64,000 bases of DNA from C-114 sp963745405. GTDB lineage: Bacteria; Chloroflexota; Limnocylindria; Limnocylindrales; CSP1-4. This document shows positions 23,318 through 31,300 of the stretch, piece after piece. Every line of letters starts with the position of its first letter. Position 1 is the first letter of the stretch. The DNA lies in the NCBI GenBank assembly GCA_963745405.1, contig CAVUWY010000002.1, forward strand, positions 248,001 through 312,000, given 5' to 3'. Under the pieces are notes generated by a model. It was not told the origin of the DNA and made no database searches. It saw only the letters and a program-made list of their open reading frames with translations. Both the position numbers and the translations under genes were made by a program.

Positions 23318-26247
23318 CCTTCGGGCGCCTCGAGCTCGCCGGGATCGGCGAAGGCGGCTCCGCCGCGGGCGCTGCCTGAGGCGGCCATCGCCTCGCGGTA
23401 GACGCCGACCGCGTCGTCGACGCACATGACGACGAGGTCGCCCGGATGGGCGAGGGCGAGGCCTCCCGGACGGCCGTCATCTCGTCGAGGACGGTCTTCG
23501 CGCTCCCGACGCGGCTCGTCCCGGCGGCCCGGGCCGCCTCGACCCCGGCCAGGACGTTGGCGGCTGTCTCACCGGGCTCCCGTCCGCGGCGGTTGCGGTC
23601 CTCCCGGACGATGAGCTCGTCGAACGCGCCGGCCGCGAGGGTGCCGTAATCGCGCTGGTCCTCGTCGCGGCGGTCGCCCGGGGATGCCGATGATGCCGAT
23701 CGCCCGGCCGGTCCGCGCCCCGCTCGCGGGGGCGGCGGCGCGGCTCCTGGCCGCGGCACCACGCGACGCCCCACGACGTGGGGCTGACGAGGGAGCCTCG
23801 CTGATCGGGCCCGTCCCCTCGACCATCATCCGGCCGACGAAATCGGCCAGCTGCCGCATCCCGTCGACGTTGTGACAGTAGTCGATGACGACCCGGACCC
23901 CACCGCCGACCTCGACGAGGTTGAGCCGGCCCGGGGCCTGGAAGAACGAGGTCGAGAACGTCCGCAGGCCCTGCCGGATGTCGTGGAGGTGAGCCCCGGC
24001 GGCCCAGGCCGCGGCCGCCGCCGCCAGAGCGTTGGCCACGTTCATCCGGGCCCGGCCGCCGAACGTGGCGGGGATGAGGTGGGTGTAGAGGACCGGCATC
24101 GTCCGCGAGCCGAGACGGAGGACGACGAGCTCGCCGTCGGGGGTCTCCTGGAGGACGAACGCGGCGCCCCCGCGACCGGTGTGGCCGTCGACCCGGTCGT
24201 AGCCGTCGACGCCCTTCTCGGTCGCCATCGTGAAGTAGACGACGCGCCCCGCACAGTGGCGGCCCATCCGGGCGACGTGCGGATCGTCGGCGTTGAGGAC
24301 GGCCGTCCCCGTCCGCGGCACCGCCTCGACGACGACCGCCTTGACGTTGGCGAGCTGACCGATCGAGTCGATCCCGCCGAGGCCGAGATGATCGCCGGTG
24401 ACGTTCGTGACGACGGCCACGTCGTTGCGGTCGTAGCCGAGCCCCTCGCGGAGGATGCCGCCGCGGGCGACCTCGAAGACCGCCGTGTCGACGGTCGGGT
24501 TCTGGAGGACCATCTGGGCCGACTTCGGCCCGCTCATGTCGCCCTTCTTGATGAGCCGTCCGTCGACGACGATGCCGTCGGTCGAGGTCATCCCGACCCG
24601 CCGGCCCATGAACTTGAGGATGTGGGCGATCATCCGGACCGTCGTCGTCTTCCCGTTCGTGCCGGTCACCGCGATGATCGGGATCCGCGCCGCCGAGCCC
24701 GGCGGGAACAGCGAGTCGACGACCGGCCGGGCGACGTACTGCGGCTCGCCCTCCGTCGGATGGGTGTGCATCCGGAAGCCGGGCGCGGCGTTGACCTCGA
24801 CGATCGCCCCGCCCGTCTCGCGGACCGGGGTCGCGATGTCGGGGCAGATGAAGTCGATGCCGGCCACATCGAGGCCGATGATCCGGGCCGCCGTCTCGGC
24901 GATCTCGACGTTGTCGGGATGGGTCTCGAAGGTCCGGTCGATCGACGTCCCGCCGGTCGACATGTTGCCGGTCAGGGCGAGCTTGATCCACGACCCGTCC
25001 GGCGGCACTGCGTCGATGTCGAAGCCCTGGGACCGGACGAGCGCCTCGGCCGCCTCGTCGACCCGGATCCGGGTGAGGACCTTCTCGTGGCCGATCCCGC
25101 GGCGCGGGTCCGCATTGGCGATGTCGACGAGCTCCCGGACCGTGTGCTCGCCGTCGCCCGTGACCGACGCCGGCACCCGCTCGGCGACCGCAGCCAGCCG
25201 TCCGCCGATGACGAGCATCCGGTAGTCGTTGCCGGCGACGTACGTCTCGACGACGACGTCGCCCGCCCGGCTCTCCCGGAGCGCGCCGGCGAAGGCGGCC
25301 CGGACGGCCGCCTCGGAGCGGAGGTCGAGATGGACGCCGCGGCCGTGATTGCCGTCGAGCGGCTTGACGACGCAGGGGAAGCCGAGGCGGGCGGCGGCAG
25401 CCGCGGCGCCGTCCTCGGTGTCGACGACCTCCGACCGCGGGACCGGCAGGCCGGCCGAGTCGAGGAGCCGGTTGGTGAGGCTCTTATCAGAGGCGACGTC
25501 GACGCCGATGGCGGATGTCTGCGAGGTCATCGTCGCCCGGATCCGCTGCTGGTGGACGCCCTGGCCGAGCTGGACGAGCGAGTGCCGATCGAGCCGGATG
25601 TAGGGGATGTCGCGGCTCACGGCCTCGTCGATGAGGGCCTGGGTCGACGGCCCGAAGGCGAGCCGCTCGGCGAGCCGGATGAGCCGCTCGAGCTCGGCCA
25701 TGAGGTCGAAGTCCGGCGATGCCGCCGGATCGACGAGGTGGTTGACGAGGTCGACCGCGATCTTGCCGGCCTCGATCCCGACCTGTTCCTCGCGGTACTC
25801 GTAGATGACGTTGTACTGGCCGACCGGGCCCGCCCCGCGGGTCTTGCCGTGGCGGACGTCGGTCCCGGCAAGGTTCTGGAGCTCGAGGGCGATGTGCTCG
25901 GCGATGTGGCCGGCCCAGGTCCCCTGCCGCAGCCGGGTGATGAAGCCACCGCGGCGGCCGAGCGAGCAGGCATGGTCCTCGAGTGACGGGAGGAGCTCGA
26001 CGAGGGCCTCGCTGAAGCCCGGCAGGAGGTTCGAGGGGTACTGCTCGAGGACGCCGAGGTCGACGAGCATCCGCACGACCGGCTCGTGGGCCCAGTAGTT
26101 CGCGCCGCGGAGGACCCGGGTCTCGAGGATCCGGAGGCTCGGCTCGGGGCGCGTCGGGGCGTCGCCCCGCCCGGCGTCGGGCGCGGCCGACCCCGGACGG
26201 CCATCCGCCCGGCGGCGGGAGCCCGGGGCAGGCGCGGTCTGAGCCAC
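23314..26247 (-). CDS. cphA: cyanophycin synthetase (two frame breaks near the 3' end)
   Basis: Polymerises aspartate and arginine into multi-L-arginyl-poly-L-aspartate, a nitrogen and carbon store. 977 residues after compensating breaks at about 23690 (one extra base) and 23455 (one missing base). Order: N-domain (RVLRGANYWAHEPVVRMLVD, AEHIALELQNLAGTDV), ATP-grasp around residue 296 (VKPLDGNHGRGVHLDL; GIDFICPDIATPV), then Mur-ligase domain from residue 528 (VTGTNGKTTTVRMIAHIL, GDHLGLGGID, DYCHNVDGMRQL). An Ala/Arg/Ser-rich insert of about 35 residues precedes GIIGIPGDRRDEDQRDYG. GTG start with AGGA five bases upstream. Cyanophycinase lies 19 bases upstream on the same strand. Confidence 0.93.
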
Positions 26248-26266
26248 GGCGGTCCTTTCCTGGCGG

Positions 26267-27103
26267 CTAGGTCGAGGCGGCTTCGCCCCCGGCGAGGGCT
26301 CGGAGCGCCGGCGAGGCGACCCGCTCGCGGGTCCGCAGGTCGAATCGGTAGCCGGCCGGCAGCGAGTGGAGGATGACGTTGCTCAGGAGGATCGGGCGGT
26401 GTCCGCCGACCTCCCAGGCGTCGGTCTCGGATCGCGATCCGTCGACGACCGTGATGCTCCCGCGGCCGATGACCTCCATCACGTGGTCCGGTCCGACGAC
26501 GCCGGCCGTGTCCTCGTCGATGCCGAGGCCGAGGAGGCTCGGGTTCTGGGCGATGAGGCTGAGGAGCCTGCCGAGCCGGTTCCGCTGCTGGAAGTGCTGG
26601 TCGACGATGACCCCGGGCAGGACGCTCAGGCCGGCCGCGATCTGGGCCATCCGCTGCTTCGGCGTCGCCCCGGAGGCCCCGAAGGCGATCATGTGGCTGC
26701 TCATCGCCGAGGCTCCGGCCGACGTCCCGGCGATGACCGCTCCCTGGCGGAAGCGCTCGAGGACCGCCTCGGCGAGGCTCGTCCCACCGATCGTCGAGCT
26801 GAGCCTGAGCTGGTTGCCGCCGGTCAGGAAGACGCCGGTCGCGTCGGCCACGGCGAGGACGGATGTCTCCTCGTTCGCCTGCTGGCGCGTCACCGCGTGG
26901 AGCAGCCGGATGTGCCGGACGCCGAGCTCGGTGAAGACCTGGCGGTAGCGCTCGCCGGCCTCCGCGCCGAGGGAGGAGGCGGTGCTGATGACGACGATCC
27001 GGGCGTCGGCCGCACCGGCAAGGGTCACGAACCGGCTGAGGATGACCCGGTCACGGACCTTGTCCTCAGCTCCCCCGATGATGATGACCGTTCCTTCGGG
27101 CAC
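26267..27103 (-). CDS. cphB: cyanophycinase
   Basis: Serine exopeptidase of family S51 that releases beta-Asp-Arg dipeptides from cyanophycin. 278 residues. It begins VPEGTVIIIGGAEDKV; the nucleophile is in VIAGTSAGASAMS (GxSAG), and DQHFQQRNRLGRLLSLIAQN and LGIDEDTAGVV follow, all typical. I chose the GTG at 27103, because the -10 box at 27138-27143 lies downstream of the more distal ATG (27166) in this frame. It is first in a two-gene unit with cphA, so synthesis and breakdown enzymes are made from one message. Confidence 0.9.
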   Translation of the reverse strand: MPEGTVIIIGGAEDKVRDRVILSRFVTLAGAADARIVVISTASSLGAEAGERYRQVFTELGVRHIRLLHAVTRQQANEETSVLAVADATGVFLTGGNQLRLSSTIGGTSLAEAVLERFRQGAVIAGTSAGASAMSSHMIAFGASGATPKQRMAQIAAGLSVLPGVIVDQHFQQRNRLGRLLSLIAQNPSLLGLGIDEDTAGVVGPDHVMEVIGRGSITVVDGSRSETDAWEVGGHRPILLSNVILHSLPAGYRFDLRTRERVASPALRALAGGEAAST

Positions 27104-27137
27104 GGCTGGCGCTACCTCGGCGAGTTCGTTGCCGGAG

Positions 27138-27143
27138 AGGATA
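27138..27143 (-). promoter_or_regulatory. -10 box of the cyanophycinase-cphA unit
   Basis: TATCCT on the minus strand, 34 bases before the GTG at 27103, leaving a short leader with GAGGT. Confidence 0.4.
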
Positions 27144-27222
27144 CCGGACGGCACCCGACCGGCCACGCCCGCCGGAACGCGGAGGCGCCCGAGGCCCGGG
27201 CGGCGGCGCGCCCGGACGGCGT

Positions 27223-27266
27223 CGACGCGCCGCGATTCGACGCGCCGCGGTTCGACGCGCTCAGGA
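27223..27266. repeat. 15-bp tandem repeat, about 2.7 copies
   Basis: CGACGCGCCGCGATT, CGACGCGCCGCGGTT, then CGACGCGCTCAGG, ending about 15 bases before the likely promoter of the GT87-like gene. Confidence 0.8.
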
Positions 27267-27294
27267 CTCGAGCCGGTGCGAGAATGGCGCGACG

Positions 27295-28263
27295 ATGGCC
27301 GCCCGCGTCGAATCGCACACCGCCCGCCGCGCCGGAGTCTTCCGCCGAGCGCTTCGCCGCGAGATGTCGCGACTCCATGAGGGTCGCCGCATCCTCGCCA
27401 TCATCATCCTCATCTGTGTCGGCGGCACGATCGGGGCCGGCATCATCGCCCGCGGCGACGCGGCCGGGGCCGACGCCCATGCGTACTGGGCGGCCGTCCG
27501 CATCTGGCTCAACGGCGGCGACCCGTACCACCCGACAGGTCCGTTCCTGCCCTACGTCTACGCCCCGTGGCTTCTCCCGCTCTTCACCCCCTGGGCGCTG
27601 CTCCCATGGGACGTCGCCTGGGTCGTCTGGCGCGGCAGCGCGATCCTTCTTCTCTTCTGGACCGTGGACTGGGCCTACACCCGGCGGCCGCTGGCGACCG
27701 CGGTGGTGGTGCTCCTCCTCGCCTTCCCGATCGGGGCGAACCTCGACACCGGCAACATCACCCTGTACCTCGCCTTCATGCTCTGGGGCGCCCAGTTCGC
27801 CGGGCCGCGGCTGGCGGGCATCCTCTGGGCGCTCGCCACGTGGATCAAGTGGTTCCCGGCCTTCTACTGGATCATCCTCGCCCCGAAGGCCCGCTCCTGG
27901 GGGCTCATCTGGCTGGCGGCCGCCGGCCTGCTGAGCCTGGCCACCCTGCCGCTGACGATCGTCCAGCTGCAGACGCTGTTCGGCTTCGGGGCCCGCCCCA
28001 TCCGGTTCGACTACCTCATCCTCCTGTGGGCGGTCGTGCCGTGGTGGTGGCGCCATCCCGACCCGGCCTGGTTCCTCCGGCCCTCGCGCTGGCCGGGCAT
28101 CGTCGCTGCCACCCGGGCGACGGTGGCCAAGACCCGCGGACGATGGGCGACGGACCCGGCAGCGACGCGGGCGGCCATCCAGCGGACGGTCCGCCTGCGG
28201 CTGCGCGCATTCCTCGGCCTCGAGGCGCGCCGCCCGAGCCAGCCGCTGCCGCCCACGACCTGA
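27295..28263 (+). CDS. GT87-type membrane glycosyltransferase
   Basis: 322 residues, with about eight hydrophobic segments. It resembles the glycosyltransferase 87 (DUF2029) family, which uses polyprenol-linked sugars on the outer face of the membrane. The early acidic motif ARGDAAGADAHAYWAAVRIW followed by GGDPYHPTGPFLPYVYAPW is the family hallmark. NLDTGNITLYLAFMLWG and WIKWFPAFYWI follow. It is shorter than many members and its last 70 residues are basic and soluble. It is a single gene, convergent with the next MFS gene, whose stop is 12 bases away. Sugar and acceptor are unknown. Confidence 0.75.
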   Translation: MAARVESHTARRAGVFRRALRREMSRLHEGRRILAIIILICVGGTIGAGIIARGDAAGADAHAYWAAVRIWLNGGDPYHPTGPFLPYVYAPWLLPLFTPWALLPWDVAWVVWRGSAILLLFWTVDWAYTRRPLATAVVVLLLAFPIGANLDTGNITLYLAFMLWGAQFAGPRLAGILWALATWIKWFPAFYWIILAPKARSWGLIWLAAAGLLSLATLPLTIVQLQTLFGFGARPIRFDYLILLWAVVPWWWRHPDPAWFLRPSRWPGIVAATRATVAKTRGRWATDPAATRAAIQRTVRLRLRAFLGLEARRPSQPLPPTT

Positions 28264-28275
28264 CGCAGATACCCG

Positions 28276-29622
28276 TCAGGTGGCGGTGGCCTCGGGCAGC
28301 TCCTCGACCGGGATGACGGCCGGCAGCGGGTCGTCCTCGCGTCGCCGTTCGTCGACCGGGCGAAGGAGGAGCGCCCCGATGACGTACCAGCCGGCGGCCA
28401 GGAGCATCGCCACCCGCGGACCGCTGCCGGGCGAGACGCTGTTGACGAAGTCGGACAAGGGACCTGCGACCGCGATCGCGAGCAGTCCCGACGAGGCCGT
28501 GGCGAGGTTGCTGATGCCCATGTATCGGCCCGAGCTCGCCTTCGGGATGATGTCGGTCATGAGCGCCCAGTCGACCGCCAGGAACATGCCCGACGCCGCT
28601 CCGAAGACCATCCCGCCGACGACGAGGATCGGGACCGACGGCGCGACGGCGATGATGACCAGAGCGACGATCCCGAGCCCACAGCTGATCCAGATGTACC
28701 GCTTCCGTCCGCCCTTGTCGGACCTCCGCCCGGCCGGGACGATCACGAGGACGGTGGTGATCGCGATCGCGACCAGGACGATGGTGTAGGTCGTCGCGGC
28801 GGCGGTCTTGTCGAGGCCGAGGGCCTGGCGGAGATAGATGATCACGAAGCCTGTCACGGTCCCCGACGCCATGAGGATGAACAGCCGCGAGGCCACGAGC
28901 CACACGTAGCTGCGCTCCTTGAGGATGTCCGCCCCCCAGGCCTCGAGCGCGATGTCCCGCCAGCGCTTCCCCTGCCGTGGTTTGGCGGTGCGGCCGTCGT
29001 CGACCCGGATGACGACGCTGAGCATGGTCGCGAGTTCGATGACGGCCAGGACCATGATCGCGATGGTGTACTCGCTGGTCGCCAGGGCGATCGCGGCGAC
29101 GACGCTCCCGGTGATGACCCCGAGGACCTGCATGAGCCCGACGAGCGAGGAGGCCGTCCCGACCTGCGGCGCCGGGACAAGGTCCGGCACATAGCCCTGG
29201 AACGGGCCCTGGGCGAAGTTGGAGCTGAACTGGAGGAGGGCGAGGAAGGCGGCGATGGCGAGGACCGTGTTCGACATCGCCAGGCCGTACAGGAACACGA
29301 CGTCGAGGAGCGAGCCGATGAAGATGTACGGCTTGCGCCGCCCCCAACGGGTCATCGTGTAGTCGCTGATCGTGCCGGCCGTGGGCTGGACGACGATGGC
29401 GATGAGGGTCCCGAAGACACCGATCAGCGCGAGGTTCGTGCCGACCTGATCCGCGTTCCCGATGCCGACGTAGACGAGACGGCTCTGGTTGATCGGTCCG
29501 ATGCCGCCGAAGATCGCCGACAGGCCGAGCCAGTACAGGGACAGGCGGATGAGCTGGCTCCACGGCAACAACACCGTCGGCCGGCCTGACGACGCCTCGG
29601 ACGCGATGGTCTCGTCGGTCAT
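28276..29622 (-). CDS. SLC45/GPH-like MFS transporter
   Basis: 448 residues, 12 helices. The opening LYWLGLSAIFGGIGPINQSR and loop GTISDYTMTRWGRRKPYIFI (RWGRRRP motif) match the SLC45/sucrose and glycoside-pentoside symporter branch. A second motif, GRRSDKGGRKRYIWISCGL, sits between helices 8 and 9. A sugar:proton symport role is inferred from these motifs. ATG 29622 has GAGGG seven bases upstream and a TAGGAT -10 box shortly before. Single gene. Confidence 0.8.
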   Translation of the reverse strand: MTDETIASEASSGRPTVLLPWSQLIRLSLYWLGLSAIFGGIGPINQSRLVYVGIGNADQVGTNLALIGVFGTLIAIVVQPTAGTISDYTMTRWGRRKPYIFIGSLLDVVFLYGLAMSNTVLAIAAFLALLQFSSNFAQGPFQGYVPDLVPAPQVGTASSLVGLMQVLGVITGSVVAAIALATSEYTIAIMVLAVIELATMLSVVIRVDDGRTAKPRQGKRWRDIALEAWGADILKERSYVWLVASRLFILMASGTVTGFVIIYLRQALGLDKTAAATTYTIVLVAIAITTVLVIVPAGRRSDKGGRKRYIWISCGLGIVALVIIAVAPSVPILVVGGMVFGAASGMFLAVDWALMTDIIPKASSGRYMGISNLATASSGLLAIAVAGPLSDFVNSVSPGSGPRVAMLLAAGWYVIGALLLRPVDERRREDDPLPAVIPVEELPEATAT

Positions 29623-29652
29623 CGATCCGCCCTCGTGGTGGGAGGCCGCGCC

Positions 29653-29658
29653 ATCCTA
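29653..29658 (-). promoter_or_regulatory. -10 box of SLC45-like gene
   Basis: TAGGAT on the minus strand, about 30 bases before the ATG. Just upstream, GAAGTC and GACTTC (13 bases apart, near 29666-29690) form a small dyad that could be an operator. Confidence 0.4.
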
Positions 29659-29747
29659 CTCTCTCAGGAAGTCGCTCCGACGAGGTGACTTCGCAGGCCG
29701 GCGATCCGTCGCGGACGGGCCCGGCGCCCACGCCCGATCAGGCGGGG

Positions 29748-30437
29748 TCAGGCGAGGCTGACGGTCGTCCGGCGGCCGACGATCCGCCGCTCGGTCGCCT
29801 CGGGGGCGACGTAGCGGAAGAGCGAACGATCGAGCGAGTAGATCCCGGTCGAGGCAAGGCGGATGTCGCCGAGCCGGAAGGTGAAGACCGGGTTCTCCGG
29901 GTTGCCGGCGTAGTGGTGCGAGTCACCGTCGGGGGTCAGGATGGCCATGTTGGCCGGCCCACCGAACGCGTCGTGGAGTCCGCCGAGGAGCAGCGCCGGC
30001 CCGGCACCGTCGGTCCAGGAATCCTCGAGCCAGCGCTGGCCGACCTCCGTATCGGCCCGACCGTGGATCCGGCCCTCCGCCCGGTAGCGGCGGCGGGCGG
30101 CTTCGAACTGCCGGAAGTCGCCGTTGTGGCTGAAGGCGAATCGGCCGGCCGGGTCGACGAACGGCTGGGTGTCGGCCAGCCCGAGGGTCGAGAGCTTCGA
30201 TGGACGACGGAGGTGGACGAGGAGGCTCGTCGTCTCGATCGCGCCGATCGCCTCCCGCCCCGGGTCGTGGCGGAAGGCCCTGATGTCGCGGTACGAGTCG
30301 AGCCGGCCGTCGGCGGTCCGCCAGGCGGCACCCCAGCCGAAGCCGGCCAGCCCGTAGCGCTCGAGCCGTTCTGTGAACGGCCACAGGACGTCGAGGCGGA
30401 ACGGCTCCTCGGACCGGGCGACGTAGTGCTCGCACAT
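29748..30437 (-). CDS. class II glutamine amidotransferase (YafJ-like)
   Basis: 229 residues. N-terminal-nucleophile amidotransferase: after Met removal Cys2 (MCEHYVARSEEPF) is the nucleophile. FAFSHNGDFRQFE supplies the oxyanion Asn-Gly, and LLVHLRRPSKL provides the glutamine-binding segment. It has no synthase domain, as in YafJ/GlxB-type stand-alone proteins, so the ammonia acceptor is unknown. It is a single gene with a leaderless-type promoter. The next gene on this strand upstream (nei) ends 29 bases before it. Confidence 0.85.
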   Translation of the reverse strand: MCEHYVARSEEPFRLDVLWPFTERLERYGLAGFGWGAAWRTADGRLDSYRDIRAFRHDPGREAIGAIETTSLLVHLRRPSKLSTLGLADTQPFVDPAGRFAFSHNGDFRQFEAARRRYRAEGRIHGRADTEVGQRWLEDSWTDGAGPALLLGGLHDAFGGPANMAILTPDGDSHHYAGNPENPVFTFRLGDIRLASTGIYSLDRSLFRYVAPEATERRIVGRRTTVSLA

Positions 30438-30445
30438 GGGTCCCG

Positions 30446-30451
30446 ATGATA
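30446..30451 (-). promoter_or_regulatory. -10 box of amidotransferase gene, leaderless type
   Basis: TATCAT on the minus strand, eight bases (CGGGACCC) before the ATG at 30437. It is nearly the same box and spacer as in front of coaX. Confidence 0.6.
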
Positions 30452-30466
30452 CGGCGGGGCGGCGGT

Positions 30467-31300
30467 TCAGCCCCCTCCGGCGTGGACCACCGCGGGAGCC
30501 TGGCAGGCGGGACACCACCACACGGTCCGCGGCAGGTCGCGCCCGACCGTCGCCGACCGGATCGCCGTCCGGCAGTGGCGGCACGGCCGACCGGCCCGGC
30601 CGTAGACCCAGAGCGCGGCACCGCCGGCCGCCGGATCGCCGCCGGTCGTCGTCCGTTCCGGTCCCCGCCGCCGATCCGCATTGACGCGGAGCAGCCGCCG
30701 CGCGGTCGCGACGAGTCGCCCGAGGACCTCGTCGTCGAGGGCGGCGACCGTCGCGAACGGATCGACCCGTTCGATATGGAGGACCTCGCTCCGATAGACG
30801 TTGCCGATGCCGGCCAGTGCCCGCTGGTCGAGCAGCGCTTCGCCGATCGACGCTCCGGCCCGCGACGGCGAGCGGAGCCGCCGGATGGCTTCGGCCGTGT
30901 CGAAGTCGTCGTCGAGGAGGTCCGGCCCGAGGTTCGCGAGGGTCGGGTGGATGGCCTCGGCCCGCGATTCGAAGATCTCGACCACCGGGGCATCGAAGCA
31001 GACGGCCACCGCGCCCGGCACCTCGAGGATGAATACCGCCCTCGACGCGGGGCGGCGCCACGGCTCGCCGGGCCGGTAGCGATGCCACGTCCCGGTCATC
31101 CGCAAGTGGGTCCGCACCTCGAGCCCGTTCGAGGTCCGGATAAGGAGGTTCTTGCCGCGTGCTTCGACCGACTCGACGGTCGACCCGACGAGGCGTCCCG
31201 CCTGGACGTCGTTGCGGGCGCGGGCCGCGGTGACGATCCGCCCGGTGAGATGCGGCCGGAGCCCCGCCGCCGTCCGGGCAAGCGTGTCGCCCTCCGGCAT
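30467..31300 (-). CDS. nei: Fpg/Nei family DNA glycosylase (Nei2-like)
   Basis: 277 residues. Removes oxidised bases and cleaves the resulting abasic site. The N-terminus MPEGDTLARTAAGLRPHLTG gives Pro2 and Glu3 of the catalytic end (PEGDT marks endonuclease VIII rather than Fpg). DQRALAGIGNVYRSEVL is the helix-two-turn-helix, and the C-terminal zinc finger is CRHCRTAIRSATVG ... WWCPACQ. The start overlaps the lhr stop by one base (TGATG), so it is translated with lhr. The same pairing is known in Actinobacteria. Confidence 0.93.
   Translation of the reverse strand: MPEGDTLARTAAGLRPHLTGRIVTAARARNDVQAGRLVGSTVESVEARGKNLLIRTSNGLEVRTHLRMTGTWHRYRPGEPWRRPASRAVFILEVPGAVAVCFDAPVVEIFESRAEAIHPTLANLGPDLLDDDFDTAEAIRRLRSPSRAGASIGEALLDQRALAGIGNVYRSEVLHIERVDPFATVAALDDEVLGRLVATARRLLRVNADRRRGPERTTTGGDPAAGGAALWVYGRAGRPCRHCRTAIRSATVGRDLPRTVWWCPACQAPAVVHAGGG

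Noticed and set aside
1585..26247. Programmed ribosomal frameshifting as the cause of the breaks
   Set aside because: There is no slippery heptamer, the breaks hit unrelated genes and some have six per gene; most are one extra G/C base, which is an error pattern.
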